Shown here: positions 46,817 through 54,398 of the stretch, one piece after another | Numbering within the stretch: the first letter of the stretch is position 1 | How the letters are laid out: every line of letters begins with the position of its first letter | Source: Shewanella sp. MBTL60-112-B2 | GTDB taxonomy: Bacteria > Pseudomonadota > Gammaproteobacteria > Enterobacterales > Shewanellaceae | Reading direction: 5' to 3' | NCBI RefSeq assembly: GCF_019655055.1 | Contig: NZ_BPFA01000002.1 | Coordinates: forward strand, 124,001 to 188,000 | Length of the DNA: 64,000 bases | Notes under the pieces: model-generated | What the model was told of the DNA's origin: nothing | What the model saw: the letters and a program-made list of their open reading frames with translations, nothing else | Databases searched by the model: none | Position numbers and translations under genes: made by a program

Positions 46817-47604
46817 TTAGATTTTAAGGAAAATTATGAGCATCGAGACAATCTTTTACACCCAAATTGCCAGCATAATTGGGTTTATTGGGGCGCTCTT
46901 TGTATTGTACCGAGTTTTAGTTCAATCAAAAGACGCGACAATTGAAACCTTAAAGTCTCAAATCTCCTTCCTCGAAACGAAAGTTAAGGATCTTGCTGAG
47001 ACGTCTCCTGACATTTTGCTCCAAAGATTGGAGAAGCGGACAACATTGCTTACTGACGAGTTAGAGCTGGCGGAAAATGAGAAAGAGCCTCTGAAAAAAC
47101 AAGTAGAGCAACTAGAGCTGCAGTTAATTCAATCTGGAGCCAAAACACAAGCTGAAAAGCAAGCTTTAGTCACGCAGCTAATTTCTGTAACTCAACATGC
47201 TAGTGCACTAGAGGTGAAGCATAAGAGTGTTGAGAGCCAAATTAGGGAAATACAAGATCCGTACCTACAATTTTTACACTATGCAAATGCCGAAGTTTCT
47301 CCTGGTCGGAAGCATATAGTCGGAGAAATCTGTACCTATCTTGGCGTTGATTATGTAATTGAGAGTACACCAGAAGTTCTGGTGAAAAGTTTTGACGCAG
47401 TTTATTCGGATATAGAGCGAAACGGTATGCATCCAAAAGTACCGATTAATGGCGGCGCAATGACTGGACTTCGAAGTGTAGGAATAATAAGTGATAAAAA
47501 CCAACTAACACTAGTTGGTGTTTCAGTATTTAAAACCATAGCGCGAGAATTAAAATCTAACAATTCAATGCAGCCGACCGCTAACGCGTCGGCTGATTGA
47601 GGCG
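46817..47604 (+). mobile_element. Integron-type gene cassette 1
   Basis: The cassette begins after the G of GTTAGAT (46816-46822), which fits GTTRRRY. It ends at the G of GCG-TTATAA (47604). Its own attC begins with ATCTAAC (47555-47561), the exact complement of GTTAGAT at its left boundary. That match is the signature of an inserted cassette, because the first bases of a cassette derive from its own attC. The cassette is 788 bp and carries one gene in the same orientation. Confidence 0.85.
46836..47600 (+). CDS. Cassette-borne membrane-anchored coiled-coil protein
   Basis: This 254-residue protein has one N-terminal membrane segment (about 8-28: ASIIGFIGALFVLYRVLV). A long coiled coil (about 34-135) and a globular part (about 145-238) follow. 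The last residues, SMQPTANASAD, are encoded by the attC site, a common cassette feature. The start ATG has AAGGA 6 nt upstream and lies 20 bp into the cassette. The function is unknown; the layout recalls membrane-tethered sensors or scaffolds. Confidence 0.8.
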   Translation: MSIETIFYTQIASIIGFIGALFVLYRVLVQSKDATIETLKSQISFLETKVKDLAETSPDILLQRLEKRTTLLTDELELAENEKEPLKKQVEQLELQLIQSGAKTQAEKQALVTQLISVTQHASALEVKHKSVESQIREIQDPYLQFLHYANAEVSPGRKHIVGEICTYLGVDYVIESTPEVLVKSFDAVYSDIERNGMHPKVPINGGAMTGLRSVGIISDKNQLTLVGVSVFKTIARELKSNNSMQPTANASAD

Positions 47605-47610
47605 TTATAA
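47555..47610 (+). repeat. attC recombination site 1
   Basis: The outer core boxes are ATCTAAC (47555-47561) and GTTATAA (47604-47610). The inner stem CAGCCGAC (47571-47578) pairs with GTCGGCTG (47588-47595). The next stem is CAAT (47566-47569) with ATTG (47596-47599), leaving G47570 unpaired, which is the extrahelical base typical of attC. The size (56 bp) and layout resemble attC of aadA cassettes. Confidence 0.85.
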
Positions 47611-48067
47611 ACCCAAGGGGAAATTAGTGACAATAGTTGAAAAGATCGTATCTAGGGAAATAGATGCTGTCATTCTTTATGAATCCGAAAATGTTATTGC
47701 TTTCGCAGATCATAGCCCTATTAACTTTGGTCATGTGTTAATTTGTCCAAAGGAGCTTTTTGAGTCGTTTATTGATTTGCCTCCTGAGGTAAACTTGGAA
47801 ATACAAAGCGTCGCCAAAGAGCTTTATCAACGTATCGCGACCAAGTTTCAACCCGATGGAATCTCATTTATTCAAAACAACGGTAAGTTTAATGAGTTAA
47901 GCCATTATCACCTCCATATTTTTCCTCGCTTTGATAATGACAAGTTTGGTTGGTCAAGTAGTGAACTTGGTGTTCAAAGCATAGAAGAGCTACGCACATC
48001 ACTGGCAGGCTTATAACAAGCTGATCAACAGTAGAAATAGCATTGACCCCCATTGTTAATATCAAGG
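47605..48067 (+). mobile_element. Integron-type gene cassette 2
   Basis: It begins TTATAAAC after G47604. Its own attC starts with TTATAAC (48011-48017), the complement of the left boundary GTTATAA, and the boundary at the right is the G of GTTAGCA (48067). It is 463 bp, with one gene oriented as in cassette 1. This is the second adjacent cassette satisfying the boundary-match rule. Confidence 0.78.
47627..48016 (+). CDS. HIT-family (histidine triad) protein, cassette-borne
   Basis: This protein of about 129 residues starts at GTG 47627 (VTIVEKIVSREID). It carries the HIT pattern FADHSPINFGHVLICPK and the catalytic histidine triad HYHLHIF. HIT proteins hydrolyse or transfer nucleotides (adenosine 5'-phosphoramidate or dinucleotide substrates). 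I chose GTG because AAGGGGA stands just upstream and the frame from 47597 would begin inside attC 1. The stop codon lies inside attC 2. Confidence 0.85.
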   Translation: MTIVEKIVSREIDAVILYESENVIAFADHSPINFGHVLICPKELFESFIDLPPEVNLEIQSVAKELYQRIATKFQPDGISFIQNNGKFNELSHYHLHIFPRFDNDKFGWSSSELGVQSIEELRTSLAGL

Positions 48068-48073
48068 TTAGCA
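48011..48073 (+). repeat. attC recombination site 2 (imperfect)
   Basis: The outer boxes are TTATAAC (48011-48017) and GTTAGCA (48067-48073). The arms TAACAAGCTGATCAACA and TGTTAATATCAAGGTTA are partly complementary. The centre contains GACCCCC. The second core deviates from GTTRRRY, so this site is less certain than attC 1. Confidence 0.6.
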
Positions 48074-48163
48074 CCAAAATCAAGATGTATTACAGCACGA
48101 CGGTTTAGAGTCGCTTTAGTCTAATACCGTGTTATATAGAGTCGCTGTAAATAAGGATTTAAA

Positions 48164-48607
48164 ATGGACTTATCAAGACACTCTCAACTCACGCAGCTGC
48201 GCTACAGTTACTTTGCTGTGCCGGTGATTTATATTCTTGGCGTGCTTTGGCTCCCTGCGGCGGCGCTATGGATAGGCTGGCTTGCTTGGGTTGGGGTTAA
48301 CTGGTACCGCATCCAATCGCCGGTTTTAAAACAAGGGTATTGGGTTATCTTGCAATCGTTTGGCTTACATCTAGCGTTGAATTTGGCGGCTATTGCTTCC
48401 GCTTGGGGAGCCAACATATTTAATCGTGGCGGGCTGTTTTCCGGAGGCGGAGGTGATGATTTTCTTTATCTGCTTGCCTTAGGTTTGCTTGCGCTGGTGT
48501 TGCTGGTTACTGCCATGATATGGCCATTGATAAAACTTGTGAAAGGCTATCAAACCTTGATGAATAGTTACGCGGACATAAAAGGTAATAATAGTGAAGC
48601 GGTTTAA
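48164..48607 (+). CDS. Small integral membrane protein of unknown function
   Basis: This 147-residue protein has about four hydrophobic segments (roughly 17-33, 35-47, 62-84, 98-122). A glycine run (GGGGDD) lies before the last segment. It recalls DUF4870-type four-helix membrane proteins, but I am not sure. AAGGA stands upstream of ATG 48164. It overlaps the start of the next gene by 14 bp, so the two form an operon. Confidence 0.7.
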   Translation: MDLSRHSQLTQLRYSYFAVPVIYILGVLWLPAAALWIGWLAWVGVNWYRIQSPVLKQGYWVILQSFGLHLALNLAAIASAWGANIFNRGGLFSGGGGDDFLYLLALGLLALVLLVTAMIWPLIKLVKGYQTLMNSYADIKGNNSEAV

Positions 48608-49106
48608 GCTGTCGCAGATTTCAATATTAATGTGGTTTATGTTTATCATGTTCTCTTGTGCTGTAGGGGTGGCAACTTATGCTGTGCATCAGTCTCATGC
48701 TGCTTTTAATTGGCCTACAGCTAAGGGCATGGTGGTGAATTGCTGGCTCATTGAACGCTACCATGAAAGAAGCAGCGCTGAATCTCATTACGAGGTGGCT
48801 ATCGAGTATTTCTATGCTGTTGACGGTAAAATTTACCACAAGAGCAATAAGACCGATATTACAGGTGCCATCCCGGGTTACTCTTTGGAAGAGGCCGAAG
48901 CCTTGGTGGCAGAGTTTCCTCGTGATAAGAAAATCTTAGTGCACTATAAACCCAGTAATCCCAACACAGCTGTTATCAAACCAACAATGTACGTGTTTTT
49001 GATTGTGGCTTTGGTGGTGTTCTCTTTGATATTAATCCCTGTTCTTTATCTGATGTATCTGCAGATGACCTCAAGCCGTGACAGCTTTATCGTTCGTAAT
49101 GTGTAA
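48594..49106 (+). CDS. DUF3592 membrane protein
   Basis: This 170-residue protein has a membrane segment at each end (about 10-30 and 130-155) around an extracytoplasmic beta domain. The pattern is WPTAKGMVVNCWLIER, YEVAIEYFYAVDGKIYHKSNK and VHYKPSNPNTAVIKP, the DUF3592 layout. The start is GTG, overlapping the previous gene. Function is unknown. Confidence 0.82.
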   Translation: MKRFKLSQISILMWFMFIMFSCAVGVATYAVHQSHAAFNWPTAKGMVVNCWLIERYHERSSAESHYEVAIEYFYAVDGKIYHKSNKTDITGAIPGYSLEEAEALVAEFPRDKKILVHYKPSNPNTAVIKPTMYVFLIVALVVFSLILIPVLYLMYLQMTSSRDSFIVRNV

Positions 49107-49391
49107 CTGATTTTATTCTAACCGTTCGCCGATGTGTGAGGCATGGATGACGAGGCTTCCTTAATAGTACATGGAGGCTTTCGCGCATTTATGCATGTAA
49201 AATGTAGCGTTATTGATATGACTCTTATCAGACTCAATTTGACTTCTCAAAGTGTGATTTTCGGCGTATTTGAATACGCCAATTTCCCCTAACAAGAGCC
49301 TATACTGGCATCAATAATCTATGAATCGCTTGTGGAAAATGCTGGCGAATTAGCAGGTTAAACTATTCATAAAAGGAATGTGTTGTTAAAT

Positions 49392-50102
49392 ATGGCGTTT
49401 ATAATTAAAGATACCAAATTGAATGTAGCTAAAACCGATATCTTCCATGATGAAGCTGGTTATGCTGCATTTCCAACTGCTGAGTCTGTGGTTTTTGACC
49501 GTGAAAAACTAATTCCAATTGGGTTGTTGTCATTCAATATGTTTGATGCAAGCATTGACGACAAAATACTCATTGCACTACCTAATCTGCAAGGCATTCC
49601 CGATGGTGATTATGGCCCTATCACCTATTCGTATATTGATGAGCAACAAGGCTGGTGCTTAGATGACGAGTACGCCAATGATGATACGCTTGAGGAGCAA
49701 GACGAGTACTTAGACAACTATCAGCAAGCGCAGGACGAATTTGCTGCCAATAAGTGTTTGATGCGTCGTGACAAAAAGCTGCCATTAATCACTTTGGGCG
49801 GCCAACCTAGATTTGGCCAGAATTGGGCTTCATGTTTATATAATGAACTGGCAAAGAACCCAGAGCTGGATCATTACTATGAAGTGACCTGCAGCCTTAA
49901 TCATCCTGAATTTGAACATATGAGCACTCGCGATATCGTTTATCTGGATCAGAAAGACAATAAAGAATATACCTTCATAGGCAGCTTTAAAGATGAAGCT
50001 TACTTGGTCAGAGATAGTGAGTACTTGGGCTTTGCCGGTGAGTTTATGGTGTTTTACCAGCCAGAGTTAAAGAAAGTCATGCTAGTAGCTGAGTACGATT
50101 AA
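49392..50102 (+). CDS. Hypothetical soluble protein
   Basis: This is an acidic protein of about 236 residues with no signal peptide. Its pattern TLGGQPRFGQNWASCLYNELAK and the final EFMVFYQPELKKVMLVAEYD suggest a YwqG-like (DUF1963) beta structure, but I do not recognise it firmly. The start is uncertain: ATG 49392, TTG 49383 and GTG 49380 are in frame, and AAAGGA lies just before 49378. The 49107-49379 gap holds one small hairpin (GGCGTATT / AATACGCC at about 49262-49279). Confidence 0.65.
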   Translation: MAFIIKDTKLNVAKTDIFHDEAGYAAFPTAESVVFDREKLIPIGLLSFNMFDASIDDKILIALPNLQGIPDGDYGPITYSYIDEQQGWCLDDEYANDDTLEEQDEYLDNYQQAQDEFAANKCLMRRDKKLPLITLGGQPRFGQNWASCLYNELAKNPELDHYYEVTCSLNHPEFEHMSTRDIVYLDQKDNKEYTFIGSFKDEAYLVRDSEYLGFAGEFMVFYQPELKKVMLVAEYD

Positions 50103-50153
50103 CTTGAAGTTGTTGTAGATGGTATAACAGGGGACAGTTACTTCTCTGCTGTA

Positions 50154-50182
50154 AACCTTGTGAGCAGTAAGCTCACAAGGTT
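50154..50182. terminator. Hairpin between two convergent genes
   Basis: The perfect stem AACCTTGTGAGC / GCTCACAAGGTT with a 5-nt loop. It has no strong T run but lies where two convergent genes end. Confidence 0.55.
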
Positions 50183-50225
50183 ACGCGCAATCAGATGTTA
50201 GGTGTGCGCGCAGCAATGCTTTAGC

Positions 50226-51155
50226 TTATAAGTCACCATAGACTTCGAGCCACTCTTCGTCAGTGAGTTCTCTGGGCGGCTTTTTGTTGCCAAAGCCTTT
50301 AATGATCCTGCCCCTTAATGGGTTATCGCTAAAAGCGTCATTCCCCATGTAAGTGACCGAAGTCGGAATTAATACACTGGTTATGGCATTATCTGCAAAC
50401 GCTTCAGAACCTATGTCAGTTACCGAGTCAGGAATTGTGATACTTTGAAGTGCATTTCCCCTAAATGCGCCTAAGCCGATTTCTGTCACGGAATCAGGAA
50501 TAGTGATGCTGGTTAACGCATTAAATTGAAACACTCGGTCATTAATTTTAGTCAATGAATTTGGCAGGCTCAGCTGAGTTAATGCATTTTTGGCAAATGC
50601 TCTTTCTGCAATTTCAGTCACTGAATCTGGGATATCAGCGCTGGTAAGGGCGTTTTCAGCAAAGGCCTTGTAACCAATACGAGTGACAGAGCTTGGGAGC
50701 ACTATCTCGGTAAGAGCGTTACGCTGAAATGCACTATCGCCAATTTCTATGACAGTATTAGGGATAACCACGCTGGCTATTAGGTTCTGTGGGACCTCTT
50801 CGAATTCCTCGCTTAACTCCTCAACCTCTGAAAACGCATAATCCCAGATCTTGGTTACGGGGATACCGTCAAAATTATCAGGGATGATGATATGTTTATG
50901 CTTGCCCTTGTAAACATCAATCCTGCCTTGTTTTTTATCAAATGAGACGTCATCTAATGTCAGGATATGTGGTTGGCTCACTGTTAATTCTCTTTTTGTT
51001 GTCGTTATAGAGTTAGTTGTAGCTGTAGCTTTAGTCGTAGGGCTTGAGGTTAACTCGGCTTGATGCGCTGAGCTTTCTATCGCAGAAAGCCCAAGCAATA
51101 CGGAGGCTGTAGCGCCAATTAACAGCCGAGGTAAACGGGTGTTAGTGGCGTTAAT
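50226..51155 (-). CDS. Exported BspA-type leucine-rich-repeat protein
   Basis: The protein has about 309 residues if read from the ATT at 51155, or 290 from TTG at 51098. Residues encoded just upstream of the TTG (RLPRLLIGATASVLLGLSAIES...) form a good signal peptide, so translation most likely begins upstream of it. No ATG or GTG is available before the in-frame stop. The body has about seven 23-residue repeats (ITIPDSVTEIGLGAFRGNAL). BspA-like LRR proteins are exported and bind other proteins. It follows the 89-residue gene, from whose stop codon it is barely separated. Confidence 0.75.
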   Translation of the reverse strand: MNATNTRLPRLLIGATASVLLGLSAIESSAHQAELTSSPTTKATATTNSITTTKRELTVSQPHILTLDDVSFDKKQGRIDVYKGKHKHIIIPDNFDGIPVTKIWDYAFSEVEELSEEFEEVPQNLIASVVIPNTVIEIGDSAFQRNALTEIVLPSSVTRIGYKAFAENALTSADIPDSVTEIAERAFAKNALTQLSLPNSLTKINDRVFQFNALTSITIPDSVTEIGLGAFRGNALQSITIPDSVTDIGSEAFADNAITSVLIPTSVTYMGNDAFSDNPLRGRIIKGFGNKKPPRELTDEEWLEVYGDL

Positions 51156-51156
51156 A

Positions 51157-51426
51157 TCAGTCTTCCATCCAGTCTAGATTTGGCATGGCATCTAAGTGCT
51201 GGTTGTAACGCTTTTCGTTAAACGACGCGCCATTTAGCATTACATCGCTGACTTCGATAGCTAGCGCGCATGCCATCCATTGAATCGCTTCTTCGCGTGG
51301 CGTGCCAGTCATTACTAAACGCATTAAGGTTTCTTTGACTTTTTTCGGTTCGCCATCGGCGATTTGATTTTCGACTGTTTCAATAAGGGTTTCTTCAGTC
51401 ATGTAGCTGTCTTGCTGGTTATCCAT
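51157..51426 (-). CDS. Small acidic protein of unknown function
   Basis: This 89-residue soluble helical protein contains MRLVMTGTPREEAIQWMACALAIEVSDVM, which looks like a helical hairpin. I do not recognise the family, though it has the character of conserved Shewanella proteins. Its stop TGA is 1 bp from the possible ATT start of the LRR gene, so the two are probably co-transcribed. The 51427-51739 gap shows no gene. Confidence 0.65.
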   Translation of the reverse strand: MDNQQDSYMTEETLIETVENQIADGEPKKVKETLMRLVMTGTPREEAIQWMACALAIEVSDVMLNGASFNEKRYNQHLDAMPNLDWMED

Positions 51427-51739
51427 TTTTACGACTCTGTAATGTAATTGGCGCCATTATGCCGCAAGCTTATTGCAAGCAATAGATTTGATCTCAAATT
51501 TGTCGAGCATTCTGACTTTAGCGGCATAATTGGGAGGAGTACGCTTTTCTAACTTAGTGTAGATAAAGCTGGGGCCTTTGGTGGCAAGGACGCCACCTTA
51601 GAGCGGTCATGGACGACGAAAAGCGAGCCTCGGCAGTGTCTGCACATATGCTGACCGCAGGTCATTGGAACCACTGATGGTGGGATCCTCTGGGGCGATG
51701 AATGGCATCGCATACCCGTTGCCTCCCGTTATTGAGTCT

Positions 51740-53104
51740 TCAATATTGCAAACTCTGCATCTGAGTCAGGCGACTCAAGGTTCGCCTGAACTCAAAGCTT
51801 AACGCGCCGCCGCTGTAGAGTTCATCCATAGGCACATGAGCTTGAATGTATAACTCAACTCCTTGGTCATATAACTCATCCACTAAGCTGATAAAGCGCC
51901 TTGCGGGATCGTCACTCACCGCGTAAGACAGTTGCCTATTCCCTGTATTAAAAGCAGCAGTTTCAAAAGCTGCATTCTCCATCGCCGCAGTTTCTGACGT
52001 GGCGCTCTCAAGTGAGTGCGCGCCATCTTCGGTGCCGCGGGCTCTAATCCAGCTGCGGGGCTCGCCGCCTAATACGGGCACTTGGGTGAGTATAACCGTG
52101 TTAAAGCGGCTGGCTATTTCGATATAATCGAGCTGCGAACGTGGGCCGTCACACAGGGCGTCGAACTCAAACCAGGCTACATCTTGATTGTATTTAATGG
52201 TGTCGATTATGCGGCCATGGATTAATAGCGGCGCGTCAATTGATGCTGCAGCCTCGGCTTGTGAGCATCGACTAAAAAACTGCTCAAACTGCGCTAGCAC
52301 TAGCTTGTCATTTGAATCGTTAGCGCTGTCATTAGATAAGTCTACAAAGTAGCGCGGCTTTGTCGCTGTATTTGAATGTGTGGATTGTTGCAAGCGATGG
52401 TCTTGCTCGCCGCTTAAATGCAGCTCTTGAGTATAACGATTAAGCAGGTCGATAGTCGGCAAGAAGCGCTGGCGCTGTAGGCCGTTTTTATACAGCTCAT
52501 CGATAGGAATGTTTGAGGTGGCGACTAAGATAATGCCCTGCTCAAATAGCGCTTCAAATAGCTTAGCTAAAATCATCGCATCGCCGATATCGCTGACAAA
52601 AAACTCATCGAAACACAGTACGCGGCATTCCAGTGCCACCCGCTTGGCAATGCGCTTGAGAGGATCGCGCTTACCCGACTCGCCGATAAGCTCTTTATGA
52701 ATACGCGCCATAAAGCGATGAAAGTGCAGCCTAAGTGTGGGCACGCTAGATTCACTTTCAAGGCATTGATAAAACAGATCCATCAAGTAGGTTTTACCAC
52801 GGCCGACATCGCCCCACATATAGAGACCCTGACACACAAGATTGGCATCATCACTGACTCGAAGCGTTTTAGGCTCTTGAATTAGCTGCTGATGTAATCG
52901 CTCCAGCGCTGCTATGGCTTGATGCTGCGCGCCATCGTCGATAATCTGTTGCCGCTCGATCTGCTCTTGATAGCGCGCTAGGGGCCCGCTGCATTCAGCA
53001 CTAACAGTAACATCAGTACTGGCATCAGCATCAGCATTGGCATCAGCGTCGCTGGCAGTTAATTGCGAGGGGCGGCTTAATAGATTCGCTGCTTGGCGGG
53101 TCAT
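51740..53104 (-). CDS. zapE: AFG1/ZapE-family ATPase
   Basis: This 454-residue protein has Walker A GDVGRGKT (98-105), Walker B VLCFDEFFVSD and the sensor ATSNIPIDELY. It matches the AFG1/ZapE family; ZapE acts with the division ring in E. coli. It is longer than the usual 370 residues because of an N-terminal DADANADADAS low-complexity run and an inserted acidic-alanine stretch (SATSETAAMENAAFETAAF) near residue 375. Another AFG1 copy may exist elsewhere, so the symbol is tentative. Confidence 0.85.
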   Translation of the reverse strand: MTRQAANLLSRPSQLTASDADANADADASTDVTVSAECSGPLARYQEQIERQQIIDDGAQHQAIAALERLHQQLIQEPKTLRVSDDANLVCQGLYMWGDVGRGKTYLMDLFYQCLESESSVPTLRLHFHRFMARIHKELIGESGKRDPLKRIAKRVALECRVLCFDEFFVSDIGDAMILAKLFEALFEQGIILVATSNIPIDELYKNGLQRQRFLPTIDLLNRYTQELHLSGEQDHRLQQSTHSNTATKPRYFVDLSNDSANDSNDKLVLAQFEQFFSRCSQAEAAASIDAPLLIHGRIIDTIKYNQDVAWFEFDALCDGPRSQLDYIEIASRFNTVILTQVPVLGGEPRSWIRARGTEDGAHSLESATSETAAMENAAFETAAFNTGNRQLSYAVSDDPARRFISLVDELYDQGVELYIQAHVPMDELYSGGALSFEFRRTLSRLTQMQSLQY

Positions 53105-53203
53105 AACACTCCATTACTGGCTTTGGATATGACGCGATTATATCAGCTCAAGCTCATCTATTGGGGATCATCCAATGTGAGTAAATTTAATCGTTTTCAC
53201 TAG

Positions 53204-54148
53204 TTAAAGGCCGTTGTGTTTTGCTTGTTGCTTCAGCCAATCCACAAACAGCTTAGCCTTGGGGTTAAGCTCTTTATCATGGGAAGCCACATAATAGGTT
53301 TGCTCGCAGTTAACTTGTTGCCCAGCAAACGGAGCGATAAGTTCACCTCGTACGATGCGTTTGCTTACCAGTTGGCCGCGTCCCATGGCAATGCCCGCAT
53401 GATTCATGGCGGCAATCACGGCTAAGTCTGAGCGGTCAAAACCGATTGAGCGTTTATCATCGATGCTGAGTCCTTGGGTATCGGCCCAATACTTCCATTC
53501 ATCACAGTCAGAGTCATACTCCCAAGCTTGGTTGTCGTGCAGCAAGGTGCAGCGGCTCAGGTGCTCAGGTTTGCCGATAAGATCGTGCTCCGCCGCATAT
53601 TCTGGGCTACACACAGGCATGATGGTTTCATCCATCAAGTGCTGACAAAACAATTTACTGCGAGGGCGATTGTCGTAGTAGATGGCTAAGTCGATATGAA
53701 AGCTGTTGAAATTGACATTTTCATTGCCGGTCAAAATATTAATCGAAATCGCCGGGTACTGGCGACTGAAGTCGGCAATCTTAGGCACCAACCAACATTG
53801 GGCGATAGAAGGGCGAGAGTAGATAGTCAGTTTGCCTGACACCTCTTGGTTTTTAATCTCGAATACTTCCTGATTTAGACTCTTCAAGCTGTCTTTCAAT
53901 TTTGAAAACAGACGCTTGCCATCTTCTGTTAGTTCTATTCTGCGGTGAAATCGAGCAAATAGCTTAAAGCCTAGTTCACTCTCCAGTGCGGTAATTCTAT
54001 GGCTTACGGCTGAAGGACTGACACACAACTCCTCGGCGGCGAGGGAGAAGGATTGGTGGCGGGCAACCACGTCAAAGGTATGCAGTTTTGCCAGTTGATA
54101 GCTACTGAGTAAACGGTTGCGGCTGAACATATCTTGCTGGGAATACAT
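53204..54148 (-). CDS. dsdC: LysR-type regulator of D-serine catabolism
   Basis: This 314-residue protein has an N-terminal winged helix (LHTFDVVARHQSFSLAAEELCVSPSAVSHRI) and a LysR substrate domain. It is divergent from dsdX, and that position and the family pattern mark it as DsdC. It would activate dsdXA in the presence of D-serine. An inverted repeat lies between its start and dsdX. Confidence 0.92.
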   Translation of the reverse strand: MYSQQDMFSRNRLLSSYQLAKLHTFDVVARHQSFSLAAEELCVSPSAVSHRITALESELGFKLFARFHRRIELTEDGKRLFSKLKDSLKSLNQEVFEIKNQEVSGKLTIYSRPSIAQCWLVPKIADFSRQYPAISINILTGNENVNFNSFHIDLAIYYDNRPRSKLFCQHLMDETIMPVCSPEYAAEHDLIGKPEHLSRCTLLHDNQAWEYDSDCDEWKYWADTQGLSIDDKRSIGFDRSDLAVIAAMNHAGIAMGRGQLVSKRIVRGELIAPFAGQQVNCEQTYYVASHDKELNPKAKLFVDWLKQQAKHNGL

Positions 54149-54155
54149 GACTAAC

Positions 54156-54177
54156 TTCTCAAATTTTGATGTGAGAA
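54156..54177. promoter_or_regulatory. Candidate DsdC-binding inverted repeat
   Basis: TTCTCA (54156-54161) and TGAGAA (54172-54177) are separated by 10 bp, just upstream of the dsdC start. The spacing fits a LysR-type autoregulatory site. The rest of the intergenic region to 54398 should hold the dsdX promoter. Confidence 0.4.
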
Positions 54178-54398
54178 TTTTACCCTAAAGTGCTTTTTAG
54201 CGCCGATTATATCAACGCAGTTGCAACTTACGTCATGTAAGGGGCGCTTTTGTGACGGCTGAACGCCTGTTGCCACTATCTGGCTCAAGCGAACGGCGAT
54301 TTATATCTTTTGTCAGTATTTCATTGATTGGCTTTAATAGCGCCACTTTTTACTCCTTTTTAATTCCTTTAGCTCCTTTTAACCAATAGAGAAATACA

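Noticed and set aside
48068..50100. A third cassette following HIT
   Set aside because: It would need TGCTAAC as the start of its attC; none was found, and the genes there overlap in an ordinary operon.
50121..50201. A third attC site ending in GTTAGGT after the hypothetical gene at 49392
   Set aside because: GTTAGGT fits the core consensus, but the opposite box and arms do not pair well and no matching left boundary was found.
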